DNA of 64,000 nt, from assembly GCA_963575645.1 (NCBI GenBank), contig OY754465.1:35165501-35229500 (forward strand). The letters are read 5' to 3'. The stretch is from Xanthostigma xanthostigma. Its lineage: Eukaryota > Arthropoda > Insecta > Raphidioptera > Raphidiidae. Position 1 is the stretch's first letter, and every line of letters starts with the position of its first letter. A model generated the notes under the pieces. It saw only the letters and a list, made by a program, of their open reading frames with translations, searched no databases and was not told the origin of the DNA. Position numbers and translations under genes: made by a program. Shown here piece by piece: positions 11,381-22,974 of the stretch.

Positions 11381-11595
11381 GAATAACGACGGGCACTTTG
11401 ACGACCGGTGCAAACAAACTTGGCTCCACGCAATTCCACTTGTACCGACAAGACTTGTTGAAGCATCCGCACTTGAGACAACTGCAGCAGAACGCAATAT
11501 TACAACAGCAAGGTATTCAAGCGAGTATTGCCGGGGTTAGCAAGGCTGGTGTCACTCAAGTTGGCACTACTGTAGTTTCTACGTCACAGGCTCAA
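11381..11595 (+). CDS. dom: domino tail exon (LGSTQFHLYRQ block)
   Basis: Acceptor TTTTTCAG, donor CAA|gtaagt. It encodes GITTGTLTTGANKLGSTQ, FHLYRQDLLKHPHLRQLQQ and then Gln/Ala/Val-rich sequence. Phase 1 in and phase 0 out are consistent with both neighbours. The RQDLLKHPHLRQLQQ stretch is an amphipathic helix in an otherwise low-complexity tail. Confidence 0.88.
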
Positions 11596-11684
11596 GTAAG
11601 TTTAGAACCAAAAATGTTTTGAGACTGAATAAAAACAAAACAAATGCAGTCTTTTGGATAGTAATTTATTCCTTTTATGCATAG

Positions 11685-11990
11685 ATGGCAACCAATGTGC
11701 AACAGATGTCAGCACGTGCTCAGTTCATTAAACAAGTGACGGCCGCCAACAGCGCTGCTGTGGCGGCGGCTGGAGGTAAACAGACGACAACGCGGCCGGT
11801 CAGTGAGAGCGAGGTAGCTGCCCTTATAAAACGTCAACAACAGTTGCAGCAGCAGAAAGTGTTACAGCAGGCCGCTGCTCAAGCGGCAGCTGCCGCTCAG
11901 CACCAGGGACGCGTTGCAGTGGGCACGTCAGTGCAACAGACCAACACGGCTGCGGTACACGCGCAAATATTTGCTCAAGCCGGACTGCAG
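11685..11990 (+). CDS. dom: domino Q/A-rich tail exon
   Basis: Acceptor GCATAG, donor CAG|gtagga, 102 codons, phase 0. MATNVQQMSARAQFIKQV is followed by VSESEVAALIKRQQQLQQQK and an Ala/Gln tract. The poly-Q/A character fits the DOM-A C-terminus. GC content rises sharply over the flanking introns, as for the other tail exons. Confidence 0.88.
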
Positions 11991-12132
11991 GTAGGAAAAA
12001 AAAATATTTTTTGCTGTACTCCTACTCCCTGTAAAATAGCTACTTTGAGAAGGGGGGTTTTTTACTTTACCAGGCGTGTGCGCTGAAAAGTACAATTTAA
12101 TATGCTATGGAAACCGATTCTAGTGCTCTCTG

Positions 12133-12426
12133 GTGGCAGGAAATAAAAACTGCGTAGGTTTTAATGAATTTCAAAGTAAACGTCATAATTTATTTATAAT
12201 GGATAATAAACAGTTTGAAATAAATATTGCTGATGTTATTAAGTATTTGGGTAATTCTAAAAGACCTCTAGTAGAAAGAGAACGGGTTTTTAAAGCGAAT
12301 CACAATATTGTATGTGGTTTGAAAGAAAAATATTCTGGAATGTATACAAATAGCTGCACTGTCAATCATCGTTTCAAGTGCAATACGTACATCAAATTAA
12401 CTTATCAGTCCTGTTCTTCACATTGA
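12133..12426 (+). pseudogene. possible fragment of a mobile SWIM-finger (YqaJ-type) protein in domino intron
   Basis: A 97-codon frame in the intron between 11990 and 13123. The part DVIKYLGNSKRPLVERERVF and NHNIVCGLKEK resembles, from memory, the N-terminal part of SWIM-finger/YqaJ-type proteins that are scattered as mobile genes in hemipteran genomes. The SWIM cysteines and nuclease part are absent. It does not join the domino frame by consensus splice sites. The family call is weak. Confidence 0.25.
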
Positions 12427-13122
12427 GTAATGTCACTGGAAAATTTGGAGAGGGAATAACTTTTTTTTTCAATTTACTCCGAATAGTGCAATCATCTATT
12501 TATAAATATAAATAATAAAAATATAAAATAAAATATCGTTTATCTAGAAAGATAAAAACTATTCTAGTATGTATATTGAATTCTATAAAAATAATTACTG
12601 GTAGGACAAAAAATTAGATTTTAAAGTGTCGGTGACAGATTCGCATTCTTGAAGTAGCATATTGCATATTTAATGATTTTTAACCATTTTCTCTTCAGTT
12701 TCTCATAACTTGTCTTTTTTTACATTGTGACACATCACATAGTTTAAATTAATTATTTTTCTTTAGTTCACTCATCACAATAAACAAACAATGTCACAGG
12801 AAATATCTAGATAGCTTTTATTTTCTCGCACCAGAAAGCGCTAAAATCAGGCCCCATGGCGAATAGTAAATTAATGTTTTTCAATTATTTTTTTTTTATT
12901 TATACAATATACACGATACGGAGATACACAGTTGTTTTTAACCGCGTGGCCACTGCCGATCAGAAAATGGGTTGAATGCCGTGTTTAGATTTTCAAATTT
13001 CATAACCATTTTCTTTAAAAAAAATAAACGTTAGGACGATCTTTATTCATAGCTAGCTCTAAAGAGCCAGAGCTGAACCAACGGGTTCTTTTAAAAACAA
13101 TTTGCAATTTTTCTGTAACAAG

Positions 13123-13368
13123 GTACAGCAGGCCGGCGCAACGGGGACACAAGTGGCCACTTTAGTAAAAGCGGGTGGAGCGTCGGCAGTGACATTGCCG
13201 GTTTCCAGTGTGGCGCTTGGACCGGGAGGACAGGTCAAAACGGCTGGAGTTAAAGCGACCGCTGTTAGCACAGCGACTCAGCAACAGATTAGACAGTTGC
13301 AAATACATCCTCAAATATTAACTCAACGGAAATTGCCTGCGCACACTAAGGTGGCGCAGCTGGCCCAG
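13123..13368 (+). CDS. dom: domino tail exon
   Basis: Acceptor GTAACAAG, donor CAG|gtagtg, 82 codons in phase 0. It encodes VQQAGATGTQVATLVKAGG and then RQLQIHPQILTQRKLPAHTK, a Gly/Ala/Val/Thr/Gln-rich disordered stretch. The reverse-strand open frame over the same bases is a shadow. Confidence 0.85.
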
Positions 13369-13497
13369 GTAGTGGTTTTTTAACCAGAATTATGTTAGAA
13401 TTCACAGGGGTTTTTTTTTTTGCATATACAGTAGATCTCGTGTATTTTCTACATGTCGGGACTCATTGACTCCTGTATTTTCAACTTCTCCTTCATC

Positions 13498-13666
13498 CAG
13501 GCCCGTAGCCACCTACGGGCGATGCCCGTACTAGCAAGTTGGTTGTATGATATAGTATAGAAGTTTTTTTACAATCACACTTATTGAAACATTTTTTATT
13601 ATATAATCTCGCCCATCCTTCGTACTTATTTGCCCGTACTATGATTTGGACCTGGCTACGGGCCTG
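13498..13666. mobile_element. 169-bp hAT-type MITE in domino intron
   Basis: TIRs CAGGCCCGTAGCCA and TGGCTACGGGCCTG are exact complements. Flanking octamers are CCTTCATC (13490-13497) and CCTTTATC (13667-13674), 7 of 8 identical, as expected for an 8-bp hAT target duplication. Confidence 0.8.
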
Positions 13667-14147
13667 CCTTTATCCTTACTGCGTAGCAGTCATAGATTAA
13701 TCAGAAAAAAACTGAATTTGAGGTTAAACATTATCAAACGTATTGTTTCGTTGACTGAAGTTCATAGGAGACCCTTTGCGTGAGAATAGGAACTAATAAA
13801 ATATTTTTAACAAAAAAAATTGAACTGACTTCAAAATATGCACTAAAATGTAAAAAATAACAATTATTGTTATTTTTGTAGTCGGTGTCACATCGGAATT
13901 TGAAAGTAGCAATTTAAATCTTACATGTCTCTAGTTCTCGGAATAGATTTCATTTTGGCTGACACCGATTCCAAAAATAACAATAATTCAAATCTTTGGT
14001 TAAAAACTTGAAAGTATGTTCGTAAATCAGTTGAAAATACATGAGTCCTGCTGTATTGATATGAAACAAAAATTATATTTAAATTTATTCCATCTTGTAC
14101 AATAAATCGAATAACTTGCGATTTATTATTATTTATATCTTCATTAA

Positions 14148-14655
14148 GGTAGTACGAGCACCAAGACAATTTTAAATAAAAGGCTTGATTTTTTTTTTAA
14201 TTCGGTAGATGGATGATATTAAAAAAAATAATTAAAAAAAAACTATTTAGGTAAATTAAAGTTAAAACCTTAATAAATTATTGAAAACAAAAAAAAAAAC
14301 CCGTTGTGCCCAACTAATTAAAAATATATTTAATCTTTTTAATTAAATATCTTTTTAATTAGTCGGATACAACGGGTTTTTTTGTTTTCAATAATTTATT
14401 AAGGTTTTAACTTTAATTTAAATAGTTTTTTTTTTAATTTCCACCGACTAGTTTTGAAGAAATCAATGAAAACATATCATCCATCTACCGTTTTACCATA
14501 AAGCCAATGTTAAATATGCCTACTTTTGAAGTCATTTATTTATTTAAATATTCGGGCAACCCCCCTAAAATTTTCAGAATTGGTTTAGACTTAGTCCAAC
14601 TTCATATAAAAAAATCAAGCCTTTTATTTAAAATTGCCTTGGTGCTCGTACTACC
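14148..14655. mobile_element. 508-bp foldback MITE with TTAA target duplications
   Basis: Termini GGTAGTACGAGCACCAAG and complement, flanked on both sides by TTAA (14144-14147, 14656-14659). A second inverted repeat (AACCCGTTGTGCCCAACTAA region) forms the core hairpin around 14300-14380. TTAA duplications are typical of piggyBac-like and Kolobok elements; which one cannot be told without the transposase. Confidence 0.8.
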
Positions 14656-14762
14656 TTAAACGCAATAATTTCTACATTAAATTCTAACAAAGCTACACCA
14701 ATAGCTAGTGATGTTCTGAACAAATCAATGCGGAGTTGTGAATGTCATTAATATTTGTGCAG

Positions 14763-15041
14763 GTAACCAATAAAGCGCTCATAGTACAAACACAGAAAAA
14801 TATACCCGCGACTATGACAATGCAACAGTTGCAACAAGTGATGCGAGTCCAAGGTGCAGGGCAGGCTCAGCTGACGACGGCGAGCGGAGCTGCCGGAGCT
14901 CAGGGTCAACACGTGGTGCGACTACAGGGAACTGGTACTGCGCAGGGCACAACTCAACATGTTGTGCTCGCCAAGCCCGGCGTAACCAGAGGCACAGCTT
15001 CTGTACTTCCGGGACAGCATGCGCTCAAACAGACCATACAG
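14763..15041 (+). CDS. dom: domino tail exon
   Basis: Acceptor TTTGTGCAG, donor CAG|gtagaa, 93 codons, phase 0. It encodes VTNKALIVQTQKNIPATMT, MQQLQQVMRVQGAG and Gly/Gln/Thr-rich sequence. Composition and phase continue the DOM-A tail. Confidence 0.86.
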
Positions 15042-15242
15042 GTAGAATTTTATTGTTTTTCATTAACCAATATCACAAGATTCGGCACATCTTTTTTTTA
15101 ACAGTAGGCATTTTGATGTCAAAATCTGTCTTTAATTTTGTTTGTTTATTTTTTATGAGTAAATTTATTTAACATACCTAATATTTTTTTTTGCTTTTTT
15201 CAAATTTTGGTGCTCATTTAGCTTATTCGAATTGTTTTATGT

Positions 15243-15401
15243 AAAAGGATTTGATATAGAAACAACATTTTGCTGTACTTTCATTAGATGTCATACGGGT
15301 GTCATTTTTTTATTAGTTGATTTGACATTAACGAAATCACGTTTTGCTATGCTTTTATTTTCTTCCACCAGATGTCATAATGTCAAACATCAAATCCTTT
15401 T
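15243..15401. mobile_element. small MITE-like inverted repeat in domino intron
   Basis: Ends AAAAGGATTTGATAT and the complement of AAAAGGATTTGATGT. The inner halves share GATGTCATA words. No TSD was identified. Confidence 0.45.
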
Positions 15402-15491
15402 AATACCGGTATCAATCTACGCTTGCAATTCCTATTAGAAAAAATATTAAAATTTGAAACAGCATTTTATGGACAATGTTACTCATAACAG

Positions 15492-15872
15492 GTCGTGACC
15501 GCAACATCTGCAGCTCAAGCTTTAGCGTCGGGAATCCGACCTCAGGTGAGTGCCCAGTCAACGTTGGCTGGCGCCCTAGCCGGAACCATCAAAGTGGCGA
15601 CTTCGTCGCAACAAGCGTTATTATCTCAAGTGTCAGCCGCACTTCAAGGCCAACCTGTATCGGTGTCGGTGCGCCAAAGTGGCAGTCCTGTTCGCATACA
15701 AGCCGCCGGAACCAATGCCCAAGGCACACCGCTAGTGGCGGTGAGCGTTCAACAGCCGGTACAACAGGTAACTGTAACTAGCCAACAGGCCGGCCAACAG
15801 CAAAGCGGCGCTCAAGGAACTATGACGACCGGCGATGGCACACAGCAAGTTTATCGGGTTCTTAAAAAGTAA
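15492..15872 (+). CDS. dom: domino terminal coding exon
   Basis: Acceptor ATAACAG|GTC, 126 codons, stop TAA at 15870-15872. The C-terminus is Gln/Val/Ala/Ser-rich and ends GDGTQQVYRVLKK. With the exons above it gives 967 codons of the DOM-A-like form within the window. The overlapping frame starting at 15476 is a shadow without splice support. Confidence 0.88.
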   Translation, partial: VVTATSAAQALASGIRPQVSAQSTLAGALAGTIKVATSSQQALLSQVSAALQGQPVSVSVRQSGSPVRIQAAGTNAQGTPLVAVSVQQPVQQVTVTSQQAGQQQSGAQGTMTTGDGTQQVYRVLKK

Positions 15873-18110
15873 ACTTGCAGTTTATTAACTGTATAAAATG
15901 GTATTCAATTTTTTAAACGTTAACGTCGTTTAGAATTGGATAAAAAACGATATTATTGAGACATGGATTTTTTATAAAGTTAATTGACAGAGAATGGATT
16001 ATGCAACAGACCAGAAAACGTTTCCTTTCCGAATCAGATTTTGACCAAACTTTAATTGAGATTCAAATTCTTATTAGTAGCGTTCTTGGCGATGGCAGTC
16101 GCTTTAATTTGATTTCGCTCTAGAGAACATTATTTTCAGGACATTGCTGAAAAAAAGGAATGTGCGCAGTTCATTCTCAGTGTCAATGAATTTAATCGAA
16201 TTTTGAGGTTATGAATAGTAATTATTTAAACAAGTGAACAACCAGCTCTAATATGACGAAAGTGTTTTAGCGATAGGTATGTGTAAATAGAAAACAGGAT
16301 TACAATAATTTTTGTGAAAAAACAAAACAAATGAAACATAATCCTCTTAAACATTGGTAAGTCTATATAATCTGAATAATATGTGAGTCGTTAAAAATGC
16401 ATTGGTATACACAGTAATAGAAAACAATAATAAATTAAAAAGTGAAATATAAATGACATGAAATTAGTGAATAATAAAAAAATAGTAATAATGTAAAACA
16501 ATTGTTTTTTCTTTATTGTAATTGTTAATTTCTACAGGGTTTATATAAAAAGCTAGTTTAGTCTCTTTTTTCATCTATATGTTATGTCCAGCTATTTAAT
16601 TAATGATCTTTGTTATATTTTTAATTTATTCTTTAGTTTCTGGTTAACTCTGATGGTAGAAACTAAACTTTAGCTGATTTTTCAGAAGGGATCAAATGTT
16701 TTTGGTTTAAAAAAAACTGCGCGGTTGGTTTCTTGAACAAAATTTTTTTTATTATTCATTGCGAACATTTAAATAAATTTTGTAAGAAAATGATTACGAA
16801 TCTTCAAAGAAAATAATAAAAATGTCTAATCTCAAATAATAGAATAAACCAATAAATTACGCGCATATCAATTTTTTATGTTCTGCTTATTTTAAAAACG
16901 TCTTTAAAATTTATTTTTCTTTATCGGAAGAAGTTCCAATTTATTTTCTATTTATGTATTGTTTTTTTTTTTTTTTTTTTTAATTATGAATTGAAAATGC
17001 AGTTGAATATCGAAAACCATAAAAACTTGTGCAACGTGTTTGTGTAATATATTTTTTATTTTTTTTTTTTTTAATGACAAATCTTTTATTTTATATAAAA
17101 ATACAATAAGAGATGAACACTGAAAACTATTCCTTCTCATTAGCCATTTTTAGTATTCGGATCTATTATACACTAGGCAATTTTTTTTTGTGATGGACCG
17201 GAAATGTGTGGTTCGTAAAACTGTGTTTTTAAAACCAGTTGAATTATGTATTATTATTATTAGTTATCATTTTATAAATATTTTTACAACTTCCCTCGAT
17301 TTTTGTCAATTAATTTATAAAAATAATGTCTCAGAAAGAAATACTTCTTTTTCTACAATTTTTTATTGGTAACATTTTTAATCGCAAATACACAAAAACA
17401 ATATGTAAAGTACCTGATGAACAAAGGTACTGAATTATCTGTTCAAATAATTATGAATTAAATTAAGAGAAAATATAAATCGAATCCATTATCATCATTT
17501 TCTTTTCTACACCAAGAACAGCTTTGACTTACAAGCTCGAGTCTTATTGCTTAAGGTAGCTGTGCCGTGACAGTCTTAGGTAAAAGTATGCCCCCCGCCG
17601 CATGTGCTGTAATGAATGGAAACCCATCTCATGCGGCCTGAATTTTTGGCTTGATACAGTCGCTACGATACAGCATACTGAGATATGTACTTGTACTATC
17701 TCCCTTCTGGAGATTGTGGCAATGCTGCGTGTTTGAATCTGTTATATTATGTAGTTGAGTACATAGCATTGTGTACTATGCTCAGTTTTGGCACTCCGTT
17801 TCATTCTCGCCTGTCCGAGTACTGAATATAACAGAAAATGATGTGAACGAAGACGAATGTCTCGATTTTGAAATGATTGCTATTGTAATTTCAGAGATCT
17901 GTGAAACACTCGTGTTAATTCTACTTCACAATTCTACACAACGCCCTTAATCTTTGCGAAAGAAATAAAAAAAATTATACTGGAACATATTTCTTAGTTG
18001 AATTGTTTTTTATCAAGACGAACAAGTACACATCTTGATAAAAAAATAAGTTAGCAAATAATTTGAAATGTGATTGATATGAAAAAATGCAAGGAGTAAA
18101 AAATAAGCTT
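15873..18110. other. domino 3' UTR and intergenic DNA
   Basis: Candidate AATAAA signals at 16428-16433 and 16473-16478 would give a 3' UTR of about 550-600 bases. Beyond that the DNA is AT-rich with T-runs near 16965, and no gene or clear element is seen up to 18110. Confidence 0.5.
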
Positions 18111-18118
18111 ATTCACTC

Positions 18119-18698
18119 CATAGATATATATATTTAATAGATTGCGGATACCCTAGCGCCTCCTGTACCTTTTAGAAGCCATTTTGTACGTGGAAAACGC
18201 ATAGATAGGAAAACGCCGTAAAAAGCGCGCGAGATTCAAAAATATTAATTATTTTATAATATGATTTTATTGAGAAAAACGACAAAACGCACAGTAAACA
18301 GTGATATTTTTTATACTGAAAAGTTTCAAAAATTACAACATTAAGCATAAATATAATGTAAAAGCTTAGAACATTTTACATTGTTAATTTGGCATCAAGG
18401 TTGACAAGCATTGATGCCAATCTGACAATGTAAAATATTCTAAGCGTTTTTATTATATTTATGCTCGGTTTTGTAATTTTTGAAACGTTTTAATATAAAA
18501 ATAGGTTTTGGAGGGAAATATCACTGTTTACTGCGAGTTTTATTGTTTTTCCATTAACATCATATTATAGAATATTTAATCTTTTTGAATCCCGCGCGCT
18601 TTTTACGGCGTTTTCCACGTACAAAATGGCTTCTAATTTGAACCATTCCGCACAATGCTCAAGGATAGACATCCGCTATCTATTAATATATATCTATG
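18119..18698. mobile_element. 580-bp foldback element, copy 1, 8-bp TSD
   Basis: Termini CATAGATATATATA and TATATATCTATG. The octamer ATTCACTC flanks both sides (18111-18118 and 18699-18706). The arms are long inverted copies (CGCCGTAAAAAGCGCGCGAG, ACAGTAAACAGTGATATTT and others) around a short centre. An 8-bp TSD suggests a hAT-type transposase acting in trans. A second copy lies at 24819-26094. Confidence 0.85.
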
Positions 18699-18706
18699 AT
18701 TCACTC

Positions 18707-19390
18707 TATTGACGGCATAGGAGATACAGTACATGCAGTGCTATCTGTTGTTGGCAAAGAAACCTTACAGACGGTCCTAAAATGTAGCTGTCTTTACTCG
18801 CACTATAATGTGGTTTAGTAAGGACAGTTACCTTTTAATTAAAATATAGTTTGTGTCACTATCCAATTGGTACCAATTTTTATGTACCAGAAATAAATAA
18901 TTATTAAACAAATCTTCAAAACACAAGTTAAAACACACATCTTGTAAACACTCTCATATCCATTTCGTATAATTCTATTGTAAATAAATATTAAAAATCG
19001 ATGTAATTTTTTTATAAAAAATATTTGATTTCAAAAAACCAAATTGTTTTTTTCTTGTACAAATTCCAATTCGAATTAATTGGAATATCCATCCCGAATT
19101 CCGTTTGTTTCAGGAGTATACGGCATAGAATTATAGTACAATTGGTGCAGATACGCAAATGTGTTCACAGATAATATAAAACCATTCTATTAGCTTCAAA
19201 AACTGAAATAGAAATTCTATTTGATTATCTAGATTCTAGAGAAAACCCTTTTCGATGTATGGGCGTCGCGACGTATAGTTCAAACCCATTAATTATTATA
19301 CATGACGCGATAACAGCCGGATCGCGCTAATAGCTGGATTGTTTTTTGGGAATGGTACACCATCCAGGAAATTTATTGTGTAAAATATGC
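18707..19390. other. intergenic, nothing recognised
   Basis: AT-rich DNA with no coding potential and no clear element ends. Confidence 0.5.
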
Positions 19391-20732
19391 TAATAGCGCG
19401 GTCACTTCGGCGAAATAGACGGCACGAAAAACCAATAAAGGAAATCGATTTTTTTTCCAACAGATGGAGTTTGATCCCCCCCTTATTCCCTCAAAATATT
19501 TCAGGTGTTCGGCGGTTGTAGGGGGGGTGGGGGAGCGAATTAAATTTACCTGTAAACGGTTTTTCGAGCATATAGCCGGATCTGATCGTACAAAGAAAAT
19601 GTAAATGGCGAAATTGAAGAGCTTGAAAAAACACGTAAGCTCGTTCAAAGTTGAGCCCGATATTTCAATCCGTTCGCGAAATATCGCGATTTGAAATTGC
19701 GAAAAAAAAAAATCAATCTGGTTTTTTTCGAAAGGGGGTGGAATTGGGGCCTCAAATTTTTTTTAAGAGAAGGGTATCAGGGAGCACTTTAATGGGCCGG
19801 AGGGAGGGGGTAGTGGGACAATTAGAAGGGAAGATATGGGCCTGAAACTAATTCAGCGGAGACGCTTATAGCTCCGAAAGTAATTAAGCTAGAGGGCCCT
19901 ACGAGGGCTCATTTTCTTAGTTTTTCTATGGGCTAAAAGATGGAAATGGCGAAAAAATTTATTTTTTGCAAATGCGCGCTTGACGCGCAAAACAAAAAAA
20001 TGCCAATTTTTCATTTGCACTTTTGGGCATGAAGGAGGGGTGTGGGGGAATTTTTTTTTCTCCATTAAATGACAATTTCTTTTATCTCACGATTATTTTC
20101 GAAGAGAGGCGATTCAGTAATACGTGGAACCGGAGTAATCTGCTGCCGAATCTAGAGTGGACAGATGTAAATAATAATTAAATAATCAGGAGCTGCATGC
20201 CGTGTTTACGCATTTGCAAACTTAAATTTTTTCGCCATTCCCACCTTTTAGCTCATACAAAACGAAGATTATGAGCCCCCGTAGGGCCCTCTAGCTCAAT
20301 TACTTTCGGAGCTCTAAGCGTTTCCGCTGAATTAGTTTCTGGCCCATATTTTCCCTTCTAATTGTACCACCACCCCCTCCCTCCGGCCCATTAAAGTGCT
20401 CCCAGATACCCTTCTTTTAAAAAAAAATTGAGGCCCCAACTCCACCCCCTTCCGAAAAAACCTGATTGAATTTTTTTTTCCCATTTTCGTGTTTTTTCAA
20501 GCTCTTCAATTTCGCCATTTACATTTTCTTTGTAGGATCAGATCGGGCTGAGATATGCTCGAAAAACCGTTTACAGGTAAATTTAATACGCAAGCCCCCC
20601 CCCCCCCCCCCCCTAGAACCGCCGATCACCTGAAATATTTTGAGGGAATAAGGAGGGGATCGAACTCAATGGGTTGGAAAAAAAAATCGATTTCCTTTAT
20701 TGGTTTTCGAAAACCGAAGTGAACAGGCTATA
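19391..20732. mobile_element. 1.34-kb foldback element with arms over 500 bp
   Basis: The left arm (19391 to about 19980) and right arm (about 20215 to 20732) are inverted copies. Shared words include TCACTTCGG, CCAATAAAGGAAATCGATTT, ACCTGTAAACGGTTTTTCGA and GAGGGCCCTACGAGGGCTCA. The right arm has a run of 19 C at 20595-20613 where the left has an interrupted G tract. No TSD was settled and no protein is encoded. Confidence 0.8.
20595..20613 (+). repeat. poly-C tract of 19
   Basis: Uninterrupted C19 in the right arm of the foldback element. Its partner in the left arm, near 19525, is G-rich but interrupted, so this tract probably expanded after the element formed. Confidence 0.9.
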
Positions 20733-22599
20733 AAAAATTTCTGTTTTTGTTACCAGGAGCATAAACTCTTTTGTTCAATTTAAAGAAATGGTAATTCTGT
20801 ATCTAAAAATAAAATTGAAATAAAAATCAAATTTACATTAATAAACAACTCACTTGTAACCGTTCATGTACTACCAAACTATAAATATCGCTACCAATAT
20901 CACTTCGGCCACTGCATGTAGAGTTTTGGAAAGATCAGTTAACCTCTAATTAAACTATGACAGCTTATAATTATATTGTTTAAATATTTTATATAAATTA
21001 GTACAGCTAGTTTTGTTAATTTAAAGTAATTAAATTTCTTTATGACTAAAGTGTAAAATAAACTATATTCGCATAATTAATAACTTATCTACAAAGCGGC
21101 AAATGAATGCAGTTGACAAATCACGTTGTTTCCGTGTTTTCCTTTCCTTCAGCTGAAGTTTTCTAGGGGTTATACAGTACACAACACACATTTGCGTTTG
21201 TTTACGTCAGTTGATTTGTGGAATCGAATGAGAGAAGTAATATGTGCGCGTGCTATTTGTGATTAATATTTTATTGTATTAAATTAATTCGTTATTAATT
21301 TATTTGTGATCATTCCGTCAAATACATGGTCTCGAATTGTATTTAATCTTCATTGACATGTATAGATTTTGGTAAGTTTATTTTTTTCATCTACTGTTCT
21401 TTGAATTATTAATTCTATATTATAATACCTATTATCTCTAATGATAGCCTTTTAACTAGGTAATTTAAAATATTTTTAAACTAATTATTTTTTTGTCGTG
21501 TGTTGCTGACAGCTGATACATACTATTTTTTGACATTTTTTCTTTATTTTTATTATTTTTTTTATTACATATAATATGAATATAATATTCTGGAATTAAA
21601 GTATCTTTAAAGATTTATTTGTTAAAACAGAGTGTCAAAATAAATAACCTAATTCATTGTCAGACCAGAAATGTCTTCAAAAAGTTACATGTAGTAGGTA
21701 TGTTCGGGTATGTTCTTGGAGTAATAAAATTATTATTATTATTATTATTATTATTCGTTGACGCTTTGTCCAGTCTAGGGCTTTGAGAAAAAATAAAATT
21801 ATTCAACTGCCATTCGATTAGTAAAGCGATAGCTTTGTAAATATGAGAAATACGATCTTGATTATTTTGCTTTTGCAACAACAGGCATGGGAGTAATCAC
21901 TAAATTTTGAACAAGAGACGTTGATTCAAATTTCAGGGTATAATGCTTATTAAACAAACGACAGTAGATAAGACTGTTATTTGTGCATTTCCCCAGTTCC
22001 CACGTTTTAATTCGATATCTGGTAGGTAAAAGTGTTGATGAGATTTTAATAAATTTTATTAAACAATAAATTGGAAATCTAATTTGATATTTGGCCCTAT
22101 AGCTGTTGAATGACCTTAAGTAATTCTGCAATTTTTTCAGTATAATTTGTCTTATTCTGTATTCATCTTGTATTGCGGAGCTATTGGTTTTTTTAGTTTT
22201 TCTGTATGGAACCCCGGAGTTCCGCAGAACCCATTTTGGATAACACTGACCAGTTGCAATTAAATGCGTATGTTGAAATATACGACGCACGATTACATGT
22301 CGGCTCCGTGTAACATATAATTTATATCGCTACAAGTTACTAGACGGTTAAAAATTACTAATTGTAAATAATTAATTGTGTATACTGGGTGTCGCAGAAT
22401 TGAGGAGATACTCCTGAAATTTCGATCCTATAGTTCTTAACCGTTTTTGTCATCGAAATACAGCAAAGCTATTAATTCAGCTTAAAACATACGCAATCTT
22501 TTAACTGCCATATCAATTTGTGCGGCAGACAAAGACAACCGACCGCGTTGCGCGATGCATTAGGCAAAATTGAATTTATACAGCTATTTTTCTATTTAA
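20733..22599. other. intergenic DNA with a microsatellite and a TE-like end
   Basis: An ATT/TTA microsatellite lies at 21728-21755. At 22383, TACTGGGTGTCGCAGAATTG resembles the GGGTGT-type starts of many insect transposons. A reverse-strand frame of 142 codons at 21862-22290 has no recognised domain. Confidence 0.45.
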
Positions 22600-22935
22600 A
22601 TCTATATAAAAAATTCCAGCCAATTGGGCGACGGGACCATTCCAACTTCGAAAATGTTGACATTTGATTAAAATAAAGAAAATAAAATTTCTGATATCGC
22701 GTGAGGTGACGCTGGTTATGGCTAGTATTCAATATGATATTAACTATTCGTTGCCATGGTTACCTACATAGTATGTTCCACGTCATGTAAAAATTAATCA
22801 AAGCATGCTAGTTTATTTCTGACAGATCCTTAAAACAAAAGAGCGGATGATTTTTTTTATTTTCAAAATATTTCTGAAACTATAAAGTTTAGAAAAAAAA
22901 AATTTAACAAGACTTTCTTGAAAAAATAAATAGAA
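22600..22935 (-). mobile_element. single arm of the 36-kb palindrome family
   Basis: CCAATTGGGCGACGGGACCA, TTCTGATATCGCGT, GGTTACCTACATA and TTTCTGACAGATC follow in the same order as in the right arm at about 36380-36720, with scattered differences. Only one arm is present, so this is a truncated copy or a linear relative. Confidence 0.7.
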
Positions 22936-22974
22936 TAATAAGCCGTTATGAAAAGTATACCATTATTATATAAA

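Noticed and set aside
15476-15781. Alternative frame over the last domino exon
   Set aside because: The 15492 acceptor and phase support the other frame, which continues the Q/V-rich tail.
21862-22290. 142-codon reverse frame
   Set aside because: No start context, domain or family motif recognised. It is bordered by repeats. A remote retroelement origin cannot be excluded but is not supported.
22383-22420. TACTGGGTGTCGCAG as the start of a full transposon
   Set aside because: No matching right end or coding part could be found; noted only as a TE-like end.
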